From Gammaproteobacteria bacterium (lineage in GTDB: Bacteria > Pseudomonadota > Gammaproteobacteria > UBA6429 > Thiohalophilaceae): a stretch of 8,363 nt of DNA. Positions 1 through 5,557 of this stretch are shown here, in pieces (the stretch's first letter is position 1; every line of letters starts with the position of its first letter). The DNA lies in the NCBI GenBank assembly GCA_003233255.1, contig QILH01000123.1, positions 1 to 8,363 on the forward strand. Direction: 5' to 3'. Both the position numbers and the translations under genes were made by a program. The notes under the pieces are model-generated. The model was not told the origin of the DNA, did not search any database, and saw only the letters and a list, made by a program, of their open reading frames with translations.

Positions 1-491
1 TGGTTAACGCCTATTCGAAGGATCTTTACCGCTATGCCTATTGGTTATGTAAAGAAGCTCAACTGGCCGAGGATCTGGTGCAGGAAACCTTTATGCGAGC
101 CTGGAAAGCACTCGACAAGCTGGATAAGCCGGAATCGGCCAAGGCCTGGTTGTTTACCATATTACGTCGTGAGTTGTCACGCTATCTGGGGAAACAGAAA
201 ATGGATTTGGTTGCGCTTGAACAGGTTGTGGAGGATGACACAAATCTGTCCAGTGATGAGCAACTTGGTAAGGTTGAAACATGGGTGCTCCGTCAGGCGT
301 TAAAAAAGATTGAACCTCACTATCTTGAACCATTATTGCTGCAGGTAATCGGCGGATACAGTTGCGATGAAATAGGTGCAATGATGGCGGTAAAAAAAGG
401 TGCGATAATGACCCGAGTGAGTCGTGCGCGCCAGCAATTACGTCAGCTGCTATTAAATGAATCACCGATTACGATGAGGCTGGTTAAATGA
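1..491 (+). CDS. ECF-type RNA polymerase sigma factor (5' end cut off by the window)
   Basis: The frame is open from the window edge (first full codon at base 3) and ends at TGA 489-491, giving 162 visible residues. Sigma region 2 is visible at about residues 5-60, with the helical core DLYRYAYWLC, the AEDLVQETFMRAW segment (region 2.2/2.3 style) and AKAWLFTILRREL (region 2.4 style). Region 4 spans about 105-155, with a helix-turn-helix around GYSCDEIGAMMAVKKGA and SRARQQLRQLL. There is no sigma region 1 or 3, as expected for ECF (group 4) factors. Such proteins usually begin only a few residues before the first visible ones, so probably about 5-15 codons are missing; no start codon with a ribosome site is visible. 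The stop overlaps the next start (ATGA), so the two are translationally coupled and the downstream product is its likely anti-sigma factor. Family assignment is firm; the regulon cannot be told from sequence. Confidence 0.92.
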   Translation, partial: VNAYSKDLYRYAYWLCKEAQLAEDLVQETFMRAWKALDKLDKPESAKAWLFTILRRELSRYLGKQKMDLVALEQVVEDDTNLSSDEQLGKVETWVLRQALKKIEPHYLEPLLLQVIGGYSCDEIGAMMAVKKGAIMTRVSRARQQLRQLLLNESPITMRLVK

Positions 492-1201
492 ATTGCCTTG
501 ATATTCGACGTTTATTACTTGCGGATCCAAAAACAGATGATCAAGCTATGCGTCAACATATTGCTGATTGTGCTGAATGTAGCCACTTTGCAAATGAGCT
601 GATTTCTTTTGAATCTAATTTAAATAGAGCAAGCAAGATCGAGGTTCCTGAGGGCCTGGCTTCGCGCATATTATTACGCCAGCGGTTATTGACAGGGCAG
701 CATCGGCGTCAGCGTATTGGTAGAGCCATGGCCGCGATTTTCCTGCTCGGTTTTTTGGGTGTGTTAAGCGGTTTTTTAGCAAAAGGTTGGTACGATTTTG
801 GCTCAGATACTCTGGAACAGATTGTGTTACAACATGTAAATGATGAACTTTATCATTTGGGCGATCGTGAGAATCTTTCTATCCAACAGCTTAATTCAGT
901 GCTCAAGGATCATGGCAATAAAATTCAGGCTTTGCCTGGGCGTACGATTAATTATGCGGGTGCCTGTCCGATACGCAACAATCAGGGGGCTCACGTGATT
1001 GTAGACAGTGCTTCAGGGCCAATAACGGTTCTATTTATGCCGGGAGAATTTGTGGGACAACGCTCACATGTTAATGATGAACGTTTTCACGGTGTTATCA
1101 TTCCGACCGAGCAGGGCAGTATGGCGATTATTGCTGAAGATCCTCAACAAATTGAACAACTTGAACGTGAGCTGGCCGCCCAGATTATCAATTTAAGCTA
1201 A
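488..1201 (+). CDS. Membrane-anchored anti-sigma factor, DUF3379 family
   Basis: This 237-residue protein starts at ATG 488, overlapping the sigma factor stop by four bases. The N-terminal cytoplasmic part holds H24-x3-C28-x2-C31, the zinc-binding anti-sigma (ZAS) signature, with another cysteine at position 3. A single hydrophobic segment lies at about residues 79-98 after a basic stretch (HRRQRIGR), which predicts the N terminus inside and the C-terminal 135 or so residues in the periplasm. The overall pattern matches DUF3379 proteins, which I recall as partners of ECF sigma factors in gammaproteobacteria. From family knowledge it should hold the sigma factor at the membrane and release it on an envelope or redox signal; the ZAS cysteines make a redox signal conceivable, but this is inference. 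The periplasmic part contains a lone C160 and ends in an acidic, glutamine-rich helix. No separate promoter is seen, and the gene is likely expressed with the sigma gene. Confidence 0.85.
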   Translation: MNCLDIRRLLLADPKTDDQAMRQHIADCAECSHFANELISFESNLNRASKIEVPEGLASRILLRQRLLTGQHRRQRIGRAMAAIFLLGFLGVLSGFLAKGWYDFGSDTLEQIVLQHVNDELYHLGDRENLSIQQLNSVLKDHGNKIQALPGRTINYAGACPIRNNQGAHVIVDSASGPITVLFMPGEFVGQRSHVNDERFHGVIIPTEQGSMAIIAEDPQQIEQLERELAAQIINLS

Positions 1202-1262
1202 GTATTATTTTTCCTGGTATTAGAATAAGGGAAATTTCATTTCACGTTTTTACGTCCTTATC

Positions 1263-1290
1263 TTAAGTTTTGGGTTTTGTGCGCCGACAT
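1263..1290 (+). promoter_or_regulatory. Possible sigma-28 (FliA-like) promoter for cheX
   Basis: TTAAGTTT at 1263-1270 and GCCGACAT at 1283-1290 resemble the flagellar sigma-28 consensus TAAAGTTT-N11-GCCGATAA, with 7/8 and 6/8 matches. The spacer is 12 instead of 11. Transcription would start near 1297, leaving a leader of about 38 bases before the ATG at 1335. The downstream gene encodes a chemotaxis protein, which makes this assignment sensible. It rests on eye matching to one site and could be chance in an AT-rich spacer. Confidence 0.45.
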
Positions 1291-1334
1291 ATCAAGATGA
1301 CTATTTGTTATCTTAATCTGACCTAAATAAATTG

Positions 1335-1799
1335 ATGGATGCAAAACTAATTAATCCGGTGTTAGAGACCATGGTAAGTGTATTATCGACCATGGCCAAT
1401 GTGAAACCGAATTTAGGTAAGCCAAAAATCAAGACGGATGAAATTTCATTGGGTGATGTAACAGGTATTATGAGCATGGTCTCACCCAGGGTAAAGGCTT
1501 CATTGGCCATCTCGTTCAGTAAGTCAGCCATCATTGATCTCGTGCAGCGGATGTTAGGCGAAGAGATTACAGAAGTGAATGAAACTGCAAAAGATATGGC
1601 GGGTGAGATGACCAATATGGTGGTTGGCGGAGCGAAAAACCTTTATGCCGAGCAGGGATATGATTTCGATATGTCGACCCCCAAACTGTTACTTGGAAAA
1701 GAACATAGGATCCATCATGAGTTTACCGGTCAAACGATCGTACTGCCTTTTAGTGCCGACGCCGGTGAGTTTTACGTTGAGATCTGTTTTGAAGAGTAA
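1335..1799 (+). CDS. cheX: CheX-like chemotaxis phosphatase (CheC/CheX/FliY family)
   Basis: This 154-residue cytoplasmic protein is likely to be a CheY-P phosphatase. The hallmark is the helix with DMAGEMTNMVVGGAKN, where E91 and N94 form the E-x2-N catalytic pair used by CheC and CheX to position water on phosphorylated CheY. Only one such pair is visible, as in CheX, whereas CheC has two. The remaining alpha/beta pattern (GIMSMVSPRVKASLAISFS, then IVLPFSADAGEFYVEICFEE at the C terminus) fits the family at full length. Start choice: a TTG at 1332 lies directly before ATG 1335 in the same frame. ATG is preferred, although neither has a clear Shine-Dalgarno sequence. No cheY, cheA or receptor gene is adjacent, so this is an orphan copy. 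A FliA-like promoter upstream suggests expression with the flagellar and chemotaxis regulon. Family is fairly sure; phosphatase activity is inferred. Confidence 0.85.
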   Translation: MDAKLINPVLETMVSVLSTMANVKPNLGKPKIKTDEISLGDVTGIMSMVSPRVKASLAISFSKSAIIDLVQRMLGEEITEVNETAKDMAGEMTNMVVGGAKNLYAEQGYDFDMSTPKLLLGKEHRIHHEFTGQTIVLPFSADAGEFYVEICFEE

Positions 1800-1824
1800 C
1801 AGGCTGTTTTTAAATTAACTGTGA

Positions 1825-2058
1825 TTATATTTTTCTAACTCGCTTTTGCAAACTATTTTTCCAGTCTTGATTAGCTGCGGTTTTGTTGGTTTTGATGTGA
1901 CGACCGAGTTCATTTTCATACCAACCCTGGTGGTGTTGGTGTGGTTCGACTTCATACCCCCACCACTGACCATCCGCGTCCTGAGCAAGCCAGTTGACCC
2001 AACCGGGTAAATCCAGATCGATTAAGTCCATGTAGTTGTCAGGGTTTTTAGTATCCAT
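1825..2058 (-). CDS. Small tryptophan-rich hypothetical protein
   Basis: This 77-residue protein has no function I recognise. It is unusually rich in tryptophan (W20, W23, W32, W33, W46, W66). Four histidines (H40, H42, H43, H54) are also present, three of them in the cluster HQHH. The core, WLAQDADGQWWGYEVEPHQH followed by GWYENELGR, reads like a conserved folded motif rather than random sequence. The N terminus is acidic and the C terminus basic (KNSLQKRVRKI). No signal peptide or membrane helix is visible, so it is probably cytoplasmic. It is convergent with cheX (25 bp between stops) and divergent from bolA. No clear Shine-Dalgarno sequence precedes the ATG. I judge it real because of its composition, its clean fit in the gap and the absence of a competing frame. 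The WW-containing core could bind a ligand, metal or partner, but that is speculation. Confidence 0.7.
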   Translation of the reverse strand: MDTKNPDNYMDLIDLDLPGWVNWLAQDADGQWWGYEVEPHQHHQGWYENELGRHIKTNKTAANQDWKNSLQKRVRKI

Positions 2059-2099
2059 CTCGGAGTCTTGAATTTTGAAAAGGTGATCTTATCTAATTC

Positions 2100-2108
2100 T
2101 GATATAAT
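2100..2108 (+). promoter_or_regulatory. Extended -10 promoter of bolA
   Basis: TGATATAAT is a perfect extended -10 element (TGn followed by consensus TATAAT at 2103-2108). No good -35 box sits at 16-18 bp upstream; the nearest TTGAAA (2075-2080) is 22 bp away, and extended -10 promoters often lack a -35. The start would be near 2115, giving a leader of about 48 bases before the bolA ATG. In E. coli bolA is driven by stationary-phase sigma-S, and sigma-S also reads extended -10 sites; that link here is inference. Confidence 0.6.
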
Positions 2109-2142
2109 CCCCTACCCAACTGGGCAGAGATAGCAAATACAT

Positions 2143-2148
2143 ATTATA
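2143..2148 (-). promoter_or_regulatory. Candidate -10 box for the small divergent gene
   Basis: Read on the minus strand this is a second perfect TATAAT in the same spacer, facing the 77-residue gene. A weak TGGTCA (4/6 to TTGACA) lies 15 bp upstream, inside the start of bolA. The leader would be about 78 bases. In AT-rich sequence a six-base match is weak evidence by itself. Confidence 0.25.
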
Positions 2149-2152
2149 ACTT

Positions 2153-2156
2153 GAGG
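2153..2156 (+). promoter_or_regulatory. Shine-Dalgarno site that sets the bolA start
   Basis: GAGG lies six bases before ATG 2163. The in-frame TTG at 2151 overlaps this site and has no site of its own, so translation should begin at 2163. The start also matches the usual N terminus of BolA. Confidence 0.7.
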
Positions 2157-2162
2157 CGTACT

Positions 2163-2477
2163 ATGACCATCCAGGCTGATATTGAACAGAAACTAACGAA
2201 CGGCATCCATACAAAACATCTTGAAGTGATTAACGAGAGTAACAATCATAACGTGCCTGCAGGTTCAGAGTCTCATTTTAAGGTGGTAATTGTCTCAAAC
2301 GATTTTGCAGATAAAAAATTATTGCAACGACACCGGATGATCAACGAGGTTCTGGCTGAAGAACTGCAGGGAAAAATTCATGCCCTTGCAATGCATACGT
2401 ATACAGAAGTCGAGTGGCAGGAACAAAATGGTAATGCGCCAATGTCACCACCTTGTCTGGGTGGTTCGGCGAAGTAA
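2163..2477 (+). CDS. bolA: BolA family transcriptional regulator / Fe-S homeostasis protein
   Basis: This 104-residue cytoplasmic protein spans the whole BolA fold (alpha-beta-beta-alpha-alpha-beta-alpha). Diagnostic stretches are NHNVPAGSESHFKVVIVS (about 29-46), RHRMINEVLAEEL (about 57-69) and HALAMHTYTEVEW (about 74-86), which line up by recall with E. coli BolA at similar length. The invariant HRM/HALA histidines, used with monothiol glutaredoxin to hold a [2Fe-2S] cluster, are present. The tail SPPCLGGSAK also resembles the E. coli ending (SPPCRG), which supports true BolA rather than the shorter IbaG. From family knowledge it affects cell shape, biofilm and the stress response, and it acts as a DNA-binding regulator and iron-sulfur trafficking partner. 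No tig or clp gene follows, unlike in E. coli. It has its own promoter and is convergent with the next gene, with 2 bp between stops. Confidence 0.95.
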   Translation: MTIQADIEQKLTNGIHTKHLEVINESNNHNVPAGSESHFKVVIVSNDFADKKLLQRHRMINEVLAEELQGKIHALAMHTYTEVEWQEQNGNAPMSPPCLGGSAK

Positions 2478-2479
2478 TT

Positions 2480-3157
2480 TTAAGTGGATTCTTTTAGCTT
2501 AAGCATAAGTTCAAGTCGAGCTGCGCATTGAGTGGCCTGTTTTATATCATCCGATTGTTGTTCAACGTATTCTTTGGCCAGATCAATTAAATGCTGTTGC
2601 TGCACAGGATCGAACAGTTCTAGCACCTGGGGTAATGATTCAGCCGGTTCTGACAGGATACAGGGAATCATCTCTGATTCATGAATGATTTCATCTCCAC
2701 GCAAGAGTACGGCGACGAATGGATTATCCAGTAATTCAAAAAAGACCTCGCGGGCGGTGAGTTCATCCTGAATTTTCTTAATTGCGACGGGATCGTGTTC
2801 GGCACCTTTTAGAATGCCAGTCATGCACACCGATAATAGCTTTTGTAGTGCGTCCTGATGTTGGCCTAAATCACCGGCTAAACTGGTGGATTGCACATAG
2901 AGACGTTCCAGTTTTTCCTTAAGATCGAGCAGGACATCACTTTCAACCGATTCTGATAGCTCAACGGCTTCCTGCACAGTCTCTTCGAAGGCATCAAAAA
3001 AGGCACGCAGATCCTGTTGGTCTTTTTCCCGTGCCTGTTCGACTTCTTTGTTAAACAAATGTTGATCGGGGGAGGGAAACAACGGATTATGGTATTTTCG
3101 CTGTAAATGTCGTTCATAAGCCCCGGGTAGTGCACTAAACTTTATAGATGGTGTCAT
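2480..3157 (-). CDS. Uncharacterised 225-residue helical protein divergent from ppk1
   Basis: I do not recognise a named family. The protein is acidic and glutamine-rich, and appears almost entirely helical. The N-terminal segment (1-35) is proline and aromatic rich (KFSALPGAYERHLQRKYHNP). Residues about 35-110 form charged heptad-like helices (KEVEQAREKDQQDLRAFFDAF, then SDVLLDLKEKLERLYVQS). A middle segment (about 135-170) holds the best candidate for a conserved core, FFELLDNPFVAVLLRGDEI. Two more helices follow to the C terminus. There is no signal peptide or membrane segment, so it is likely cytoplasmic. The start at ATG 3157 has no strong ribosome site. The gene is divergent from ppk1 with only 36 bp between starts, so the promoters must overlap each other or the coding ends, and co-regulation with polyphosphate synthesis is possible. 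It is convergent with bolA. Length, lack of overlap and coherent composition make it a real gene; the function is unknown. Confidence 0.8.
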   Translation of the reverse strand: MTPSIKFSALPGAYERHLQRKYHNPLFPSPDQHLFNKEVEQAREKDQQDLRAFFDAFEETVQEAVELSESVESDVLLDLKEKLERLYVQSTSLAGDLGQHQDALQKLLSVCMTGILKGAEHDPVAIKKIQDELTAREVFFELLDNPFVAVLLRGDEIIHESEMIPCILSEPAESLPQVLELFDPVQQQHLIDLAKEYVEQQSDDIKQATQCAARLELMLKLKEST

Positions 3158-3182
3158 AACAATACATACTTTATTAATATTT

Positions 3183-3187
3183 GAGAG
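3183..3187 (+). promoter_or_regulatory. Ribosome binding site of ppk1
   Basis: GAGAG ends six bases before ATG 3194 and supports that start over the in-frame ATG at 3200. Confidence 0.5.
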
Positions 3188-3193
3188 TCCATT

Positions 3194-5266
3194 ATGGATA
3201 TGGTTAACCTTAAACAGCCTGAATTATACATCAATCGAGAGCTCAGCCTGATTGAATTTAGTCAGCGGGTGCTAGATCTAGCTGAAGATGAGACGATTCC
3301 ATTGCTTGAGCGTTTGCAATATTTGTGCATTTCATCGACTAATCTGGATGAGTTTTTCGAGATTCGCGTCTCCGGGATAATTCAAATGGTGGAACTGGGT
3401 TCGGTGCAAATGGGCCCGGATAATATCAAACCCAGTGAAGTGCTTGGCTTAATTTGTGAGCGAGCGCATCGGTTGGTTAAAGATCAATATCGTGTCTTAA
3501 ATGAGGTCATGTTGCCGTTGATTGAAGCGGAAGGTATTAAGACCATCAAGCGCGATCAATGGGCACCGGAACAGGAGGCCTGGTTAAGTGACTACTTTGA
3601 TCGTGAATTGAGCCCGGTTCTCAGCCCGTTAGGCCTGGATCCATCGCATCCGTTTCCTCGAATACTAAATAAGAGTCTGAACTTTATCGTTTCTTTAACT
3701 GGCAAAGATGCATTTGGACGTAACAGTGGGCTTGCCATCGTACAGGCACCACGTGCATTATCCCGCTTGATTCAGTTGCCCAAAAATTTAGCGGCGACCG
3801 GCCCATACGATTTTGTATTTCTCTCATCGGTTATTCACGCTTTTGCTGATAGATTGTTTTATGGAATGAAAGTCAAAGGCTGTTACCAGTTCCGAGTGAC
3901 GCGTAATAGTGACATGTTTGTTGATGAAGAAGAGATTGATGACCTATTACGTGCAGTTGAGGGTGAATTATTTTCGCGCCATTACGGCGATGCGGTGCGG
4001 TTAGAGGTAGCACATAATTGTCCTGACGAATTGGTCAGTTATTTACAGGCTCGTTTTGAATTGATGGAACAACAAATTTACAGAGTAAATGGGCCGGTGA
4101 ATCTGAATCGAGTATCGGCGATTGCTGAACTGGTTGACCGGCCAGAATTGAAATTTCCTGGTTTTACCCCAAGTATCCCCTCGGGTCTAAAAAGCAGTAA
4201 GAATATTTTTGAAGCGATTAAGAAACGCGATATTTTATTGCATCATCCATTTGAATCCTTTGTGCCGGTGATTGAATTCGTGCGCAGTGCTGCGAGCGAT
4301 CCGGATGTGCTGGCGATAAAGCAAACGTTGTATCGAACCGGGCCGAAGTCGGCAATGGTCGATGGTCTGGTTACTGCCGCTCGTAAAGGCAAGGAAGTAA
4401 CCGTGGTTATCGAACTGCGGGCACGATTCGATGAAGAGGCCAATGTGGCGCTGGCGACTCGTTTGCAAGAAGCTGGTGTGCATGTAGTGTATGGCATCGT
4501 CGGTTATAAAACACACGCCAAGATGTTGCTGGTTATTCGTCGTGAGAAAAAGAAGCTCGCCCACTACGTACACCTTGGTACCGGTAACTACCATCCACGC
4601 ACCGCGCGTTTATATACGGACTATGGGTTGTTTACCAGTGATCCGCATATTGCCGATGATGTACATAATGTTTTTTTACAACTGACCAGTATGGGTAAGG
4701 TGCCAAAATTACATAAATTATTACAATCTCCTTTTACCTTGCAGGATACCTTGCTTGAAAAAATAAATATTGAAATCAAGAATGCGATGAACGGAAAAGC
4801 GGCCAGAATAATTATTAAAGTAAACTCTTTAATCGATCAAAAAATTATTCAGGCCCTATATGAGGCGTCAATGGCCGGGGTGATGATTGATTTAATAATC
4901 AGAGGTGTTTGCAGTTTACGACCCGGGGTTAATGGAATATCAACAAATATACATGTGCGCTCCATTCTAGGTCGATTTTTAGAACATACTCGAGTATTTT
5001 ATTTTGAGAATGATGGTAAGCCCGAGGTCTATGCTGGGAGTGCTGATCTAATGCCACGTAACTTATATAGACGGGTTGAAGTAGCTTATCCGGTTGAAGT
5101 CAAAACACTAAAAGCTCGAATCATCAGCGACCTGAATGGTTATATGAAAGATAATACCCATGCCTGGGTTTTACGAGAAGATGGAAGTTATGATCGATTA
5201 ACGCCAGGCAAGGACAAGCCATTTTCTATGCAACATGAATTATTGAGTACGTTATCTGAAGATTAA
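3194..5266 (+). CDS. ppk1: Polyphosphate kinase 1 (PPK1)
   Basis: PPK1 reversibly transfers the terminal phosphate of ATP to a growing polyphosphate chain, through a phosphohistidine intermediate. At 690 residues it has full family length (E. coli has 688). Order of parts: N domain (about 1-110) with INRELSLIEFSQRVL and SSTNLDEFFEIRVSG; head domain (about 111-320) with the DPSHPFPRILNKSLNF stretch; and two phospholipase D-like C domains (about 330-510 and 511-690). The catalytic histidines are in place: H441 in KTHAKM (the autophosphorylated one, E. coli H435), H460 in YVHLGTGNYH (E. coli H454) and H598 in LEHTRVFYFEN (E. coli H592), all shifted by a constant six. Basic RARFDEEAN (about 409-417) and YAGSADLMPRNLYRRVEV (about 613-630) are also typical. 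Nothing is missing. It faces ppx across a repeat, rather than forming a ppk-ppx operon as in E. coli. No full Pho box was found before it. Confidence 0.97.
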   Translation: MDMVNLKQPELYINRELSLIEFSQRVLDLAEDETIPLLERLQYLCISSTNLDEFFEIRVSGIIQMVELGSVQMGPDNIKPSEVLGLICERAHRLVKDQYRVLNEVMLPLIEAEGIKTIKRDQWAPEQEAWLSDYFDRELSPVLSPLGLDPSHPFPRILNKSLNFIVSLTGKDAFGRNSGLAIVQAPRALSRLIQLPKNLAATGPYDFVFLSSVIHAFADRLFYGMKVKGCYQFRVTRNSDMFVDEEEIDDLLRAVEGELFSRHYGDAVRLEVAHNCPDELVSYLQARFELMEQQIYRVNGPVNLNRVSAIAELVDRPELKFPGFTPSIPSGLKSSKNIFEAIKKRDILLHHPFESFVPVIEFVRSAASDPDVLAIKQTLYRTGPKSAMVDGLVTAARKGKEVTVVIELRARFDEEANVALATRLQEAGVHVVYGIVGYKTHAKMLLVIRREKKKLAHYVHLGTGNYHPRTARLYTDYGLFTSDPHIADDVHNVFLQLTSMGKVPKLHKLLQSPFTLQDTLLEKINIEIKNAMNGKAARIIIKVNSLIDQKIIQALYEASMAGVMIDLIIRGVCSLRPGVNGISTNIHVRSILGRFLEHTRVFYFENDGKPEVYAGSADLMPRNLYRRVEVAYPVEVKTLKARIISDLNGYMKDNTHAWVLREDGSYDRLTPGKDKPFSMQHELLSTLSED

Positions 5267-5282
5267 TAGTTATTTAATCACC

Positions 5283-5299
5283 GCTGTCCCGTTAACAGC
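5283..5299 (+). terminator. Weak hairpin just after ppk1
   Basis: GCTGT (5283-5287) pairs with ACAGC (5295-5299) around a seven-base loop, 17 bases after the ppk1 stop. There is no proper T run after it, so it is at best a weak or Rho-assisted end. The larger palindrome downstream may do more. Confidence 0.2.
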
Positions 5300-5304
5300 A
5301 TATT

Positions 5305-5455
5305 GTCATCTTGACTGGAGCAACGGCGAAATGGAAAGATCTTAAATCCGCACGATACCGTACTTAAGATCCTTCCACTACGTTTCGGTCTCCGTGTTTT
5401 GAAGCTCTCCGAGCATCATGCAGGATTCCTTACGCTTCGCTCCAGTTAGGATGAT
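5305..5455. repeat. Composite inverted repeat (REP/MITE-like intergenic element)
   Basis: The outer arms GTCATCTTGACTGGAGC (5305-5321) and the complement of 5439-5455 match at 14 of 17 positions. A second nested pair, GGAAAGATCTTAA (5333-5345) with TTAAGATCCTTCC (5364-5376), matches at 12 of 13 around an 18-base loop. Between them are smaller hairpins, GCTC/GAGC at 5404-5414 and GCAT/ATGC at 5413-5421. The words resemble the GTCATCCTGA...GGAGCGAAG...GGATCTT type of short palindromic repeat dispersed between genes in many proteobacteria (from memory, not a search). No transposase or coding frame is present, so it would be a non-autonomous element if mobile. It fills the space between convergent ppk1 and ppx and could serve as a two-way transcription barrier. 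The sequence appears diverged rather than freshly inserted, and no target duplication is evident. Confidence 0.7.
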
Positions 5456-5464
5456 AAAATCATC
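5450..5464. terminator. Perfect short hairpin, possible terminator for either convergent gene
   Basis: GATGAT (5450-5455), loop AAA, ATCATC (5459-5464) is a perfect six-pair stem overlapping the right edge of the composite repeat. No adjacent T run is present on the plus strand. A second AT-only stem, TATTTAG/CTAAATA at 5514-5539, lies nearer the ppx stop. The rest of the spacer to 5557 holds nothing I can name. Confidence 0.25.
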
Positions 5465-5557
5465 GTAGTGCGTGTTTCATGTCTTTAATATAAAAAAGTA
5501 TCAATGTGAGCTTTATTTAGGTGAATATCTAGCTAAATAGTTAATGGGGCAGAAGTA

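Noticed and set aside
34..303. Plus-strand open frame of 89 residues overlapping the sigma factor
   Set aside because: It is out of frame with clear sigma regions 2 and 4 and has a tryptophan- and arginine-heavy, shadow-like composition.
1210..1234. TTTCC/GGAAA stem after the anti-sigma gene as a terminator
   Set aside because: Five mostly A-T pairs with a 15-base loop and no clean T run; too weak to call.
1258..1316. Direct repeat TTATCTTAA at 1258-1266 and 1308-1316
   Set aside because: Nine AT-rich bases repeated once in an AT-rich spacer may be chance, and no operator pattern goes with it.
3151..3170. Possible Pho box before ppk1 (GTGTCAT followed by ATACATA)
   Set aside because: The first half matches 6 of 7, but the second half does not match at the required spacing, and the site overlaps the start of the divergent gene.
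4235..4685. Open frames on the minus strand and another plus frame inside ppk1
   Set aside because: They lie wholly inside the strongly conserved ppk1 coding sequence and have low-complexity, non-protein-like composition; they are shadows of the real frame.
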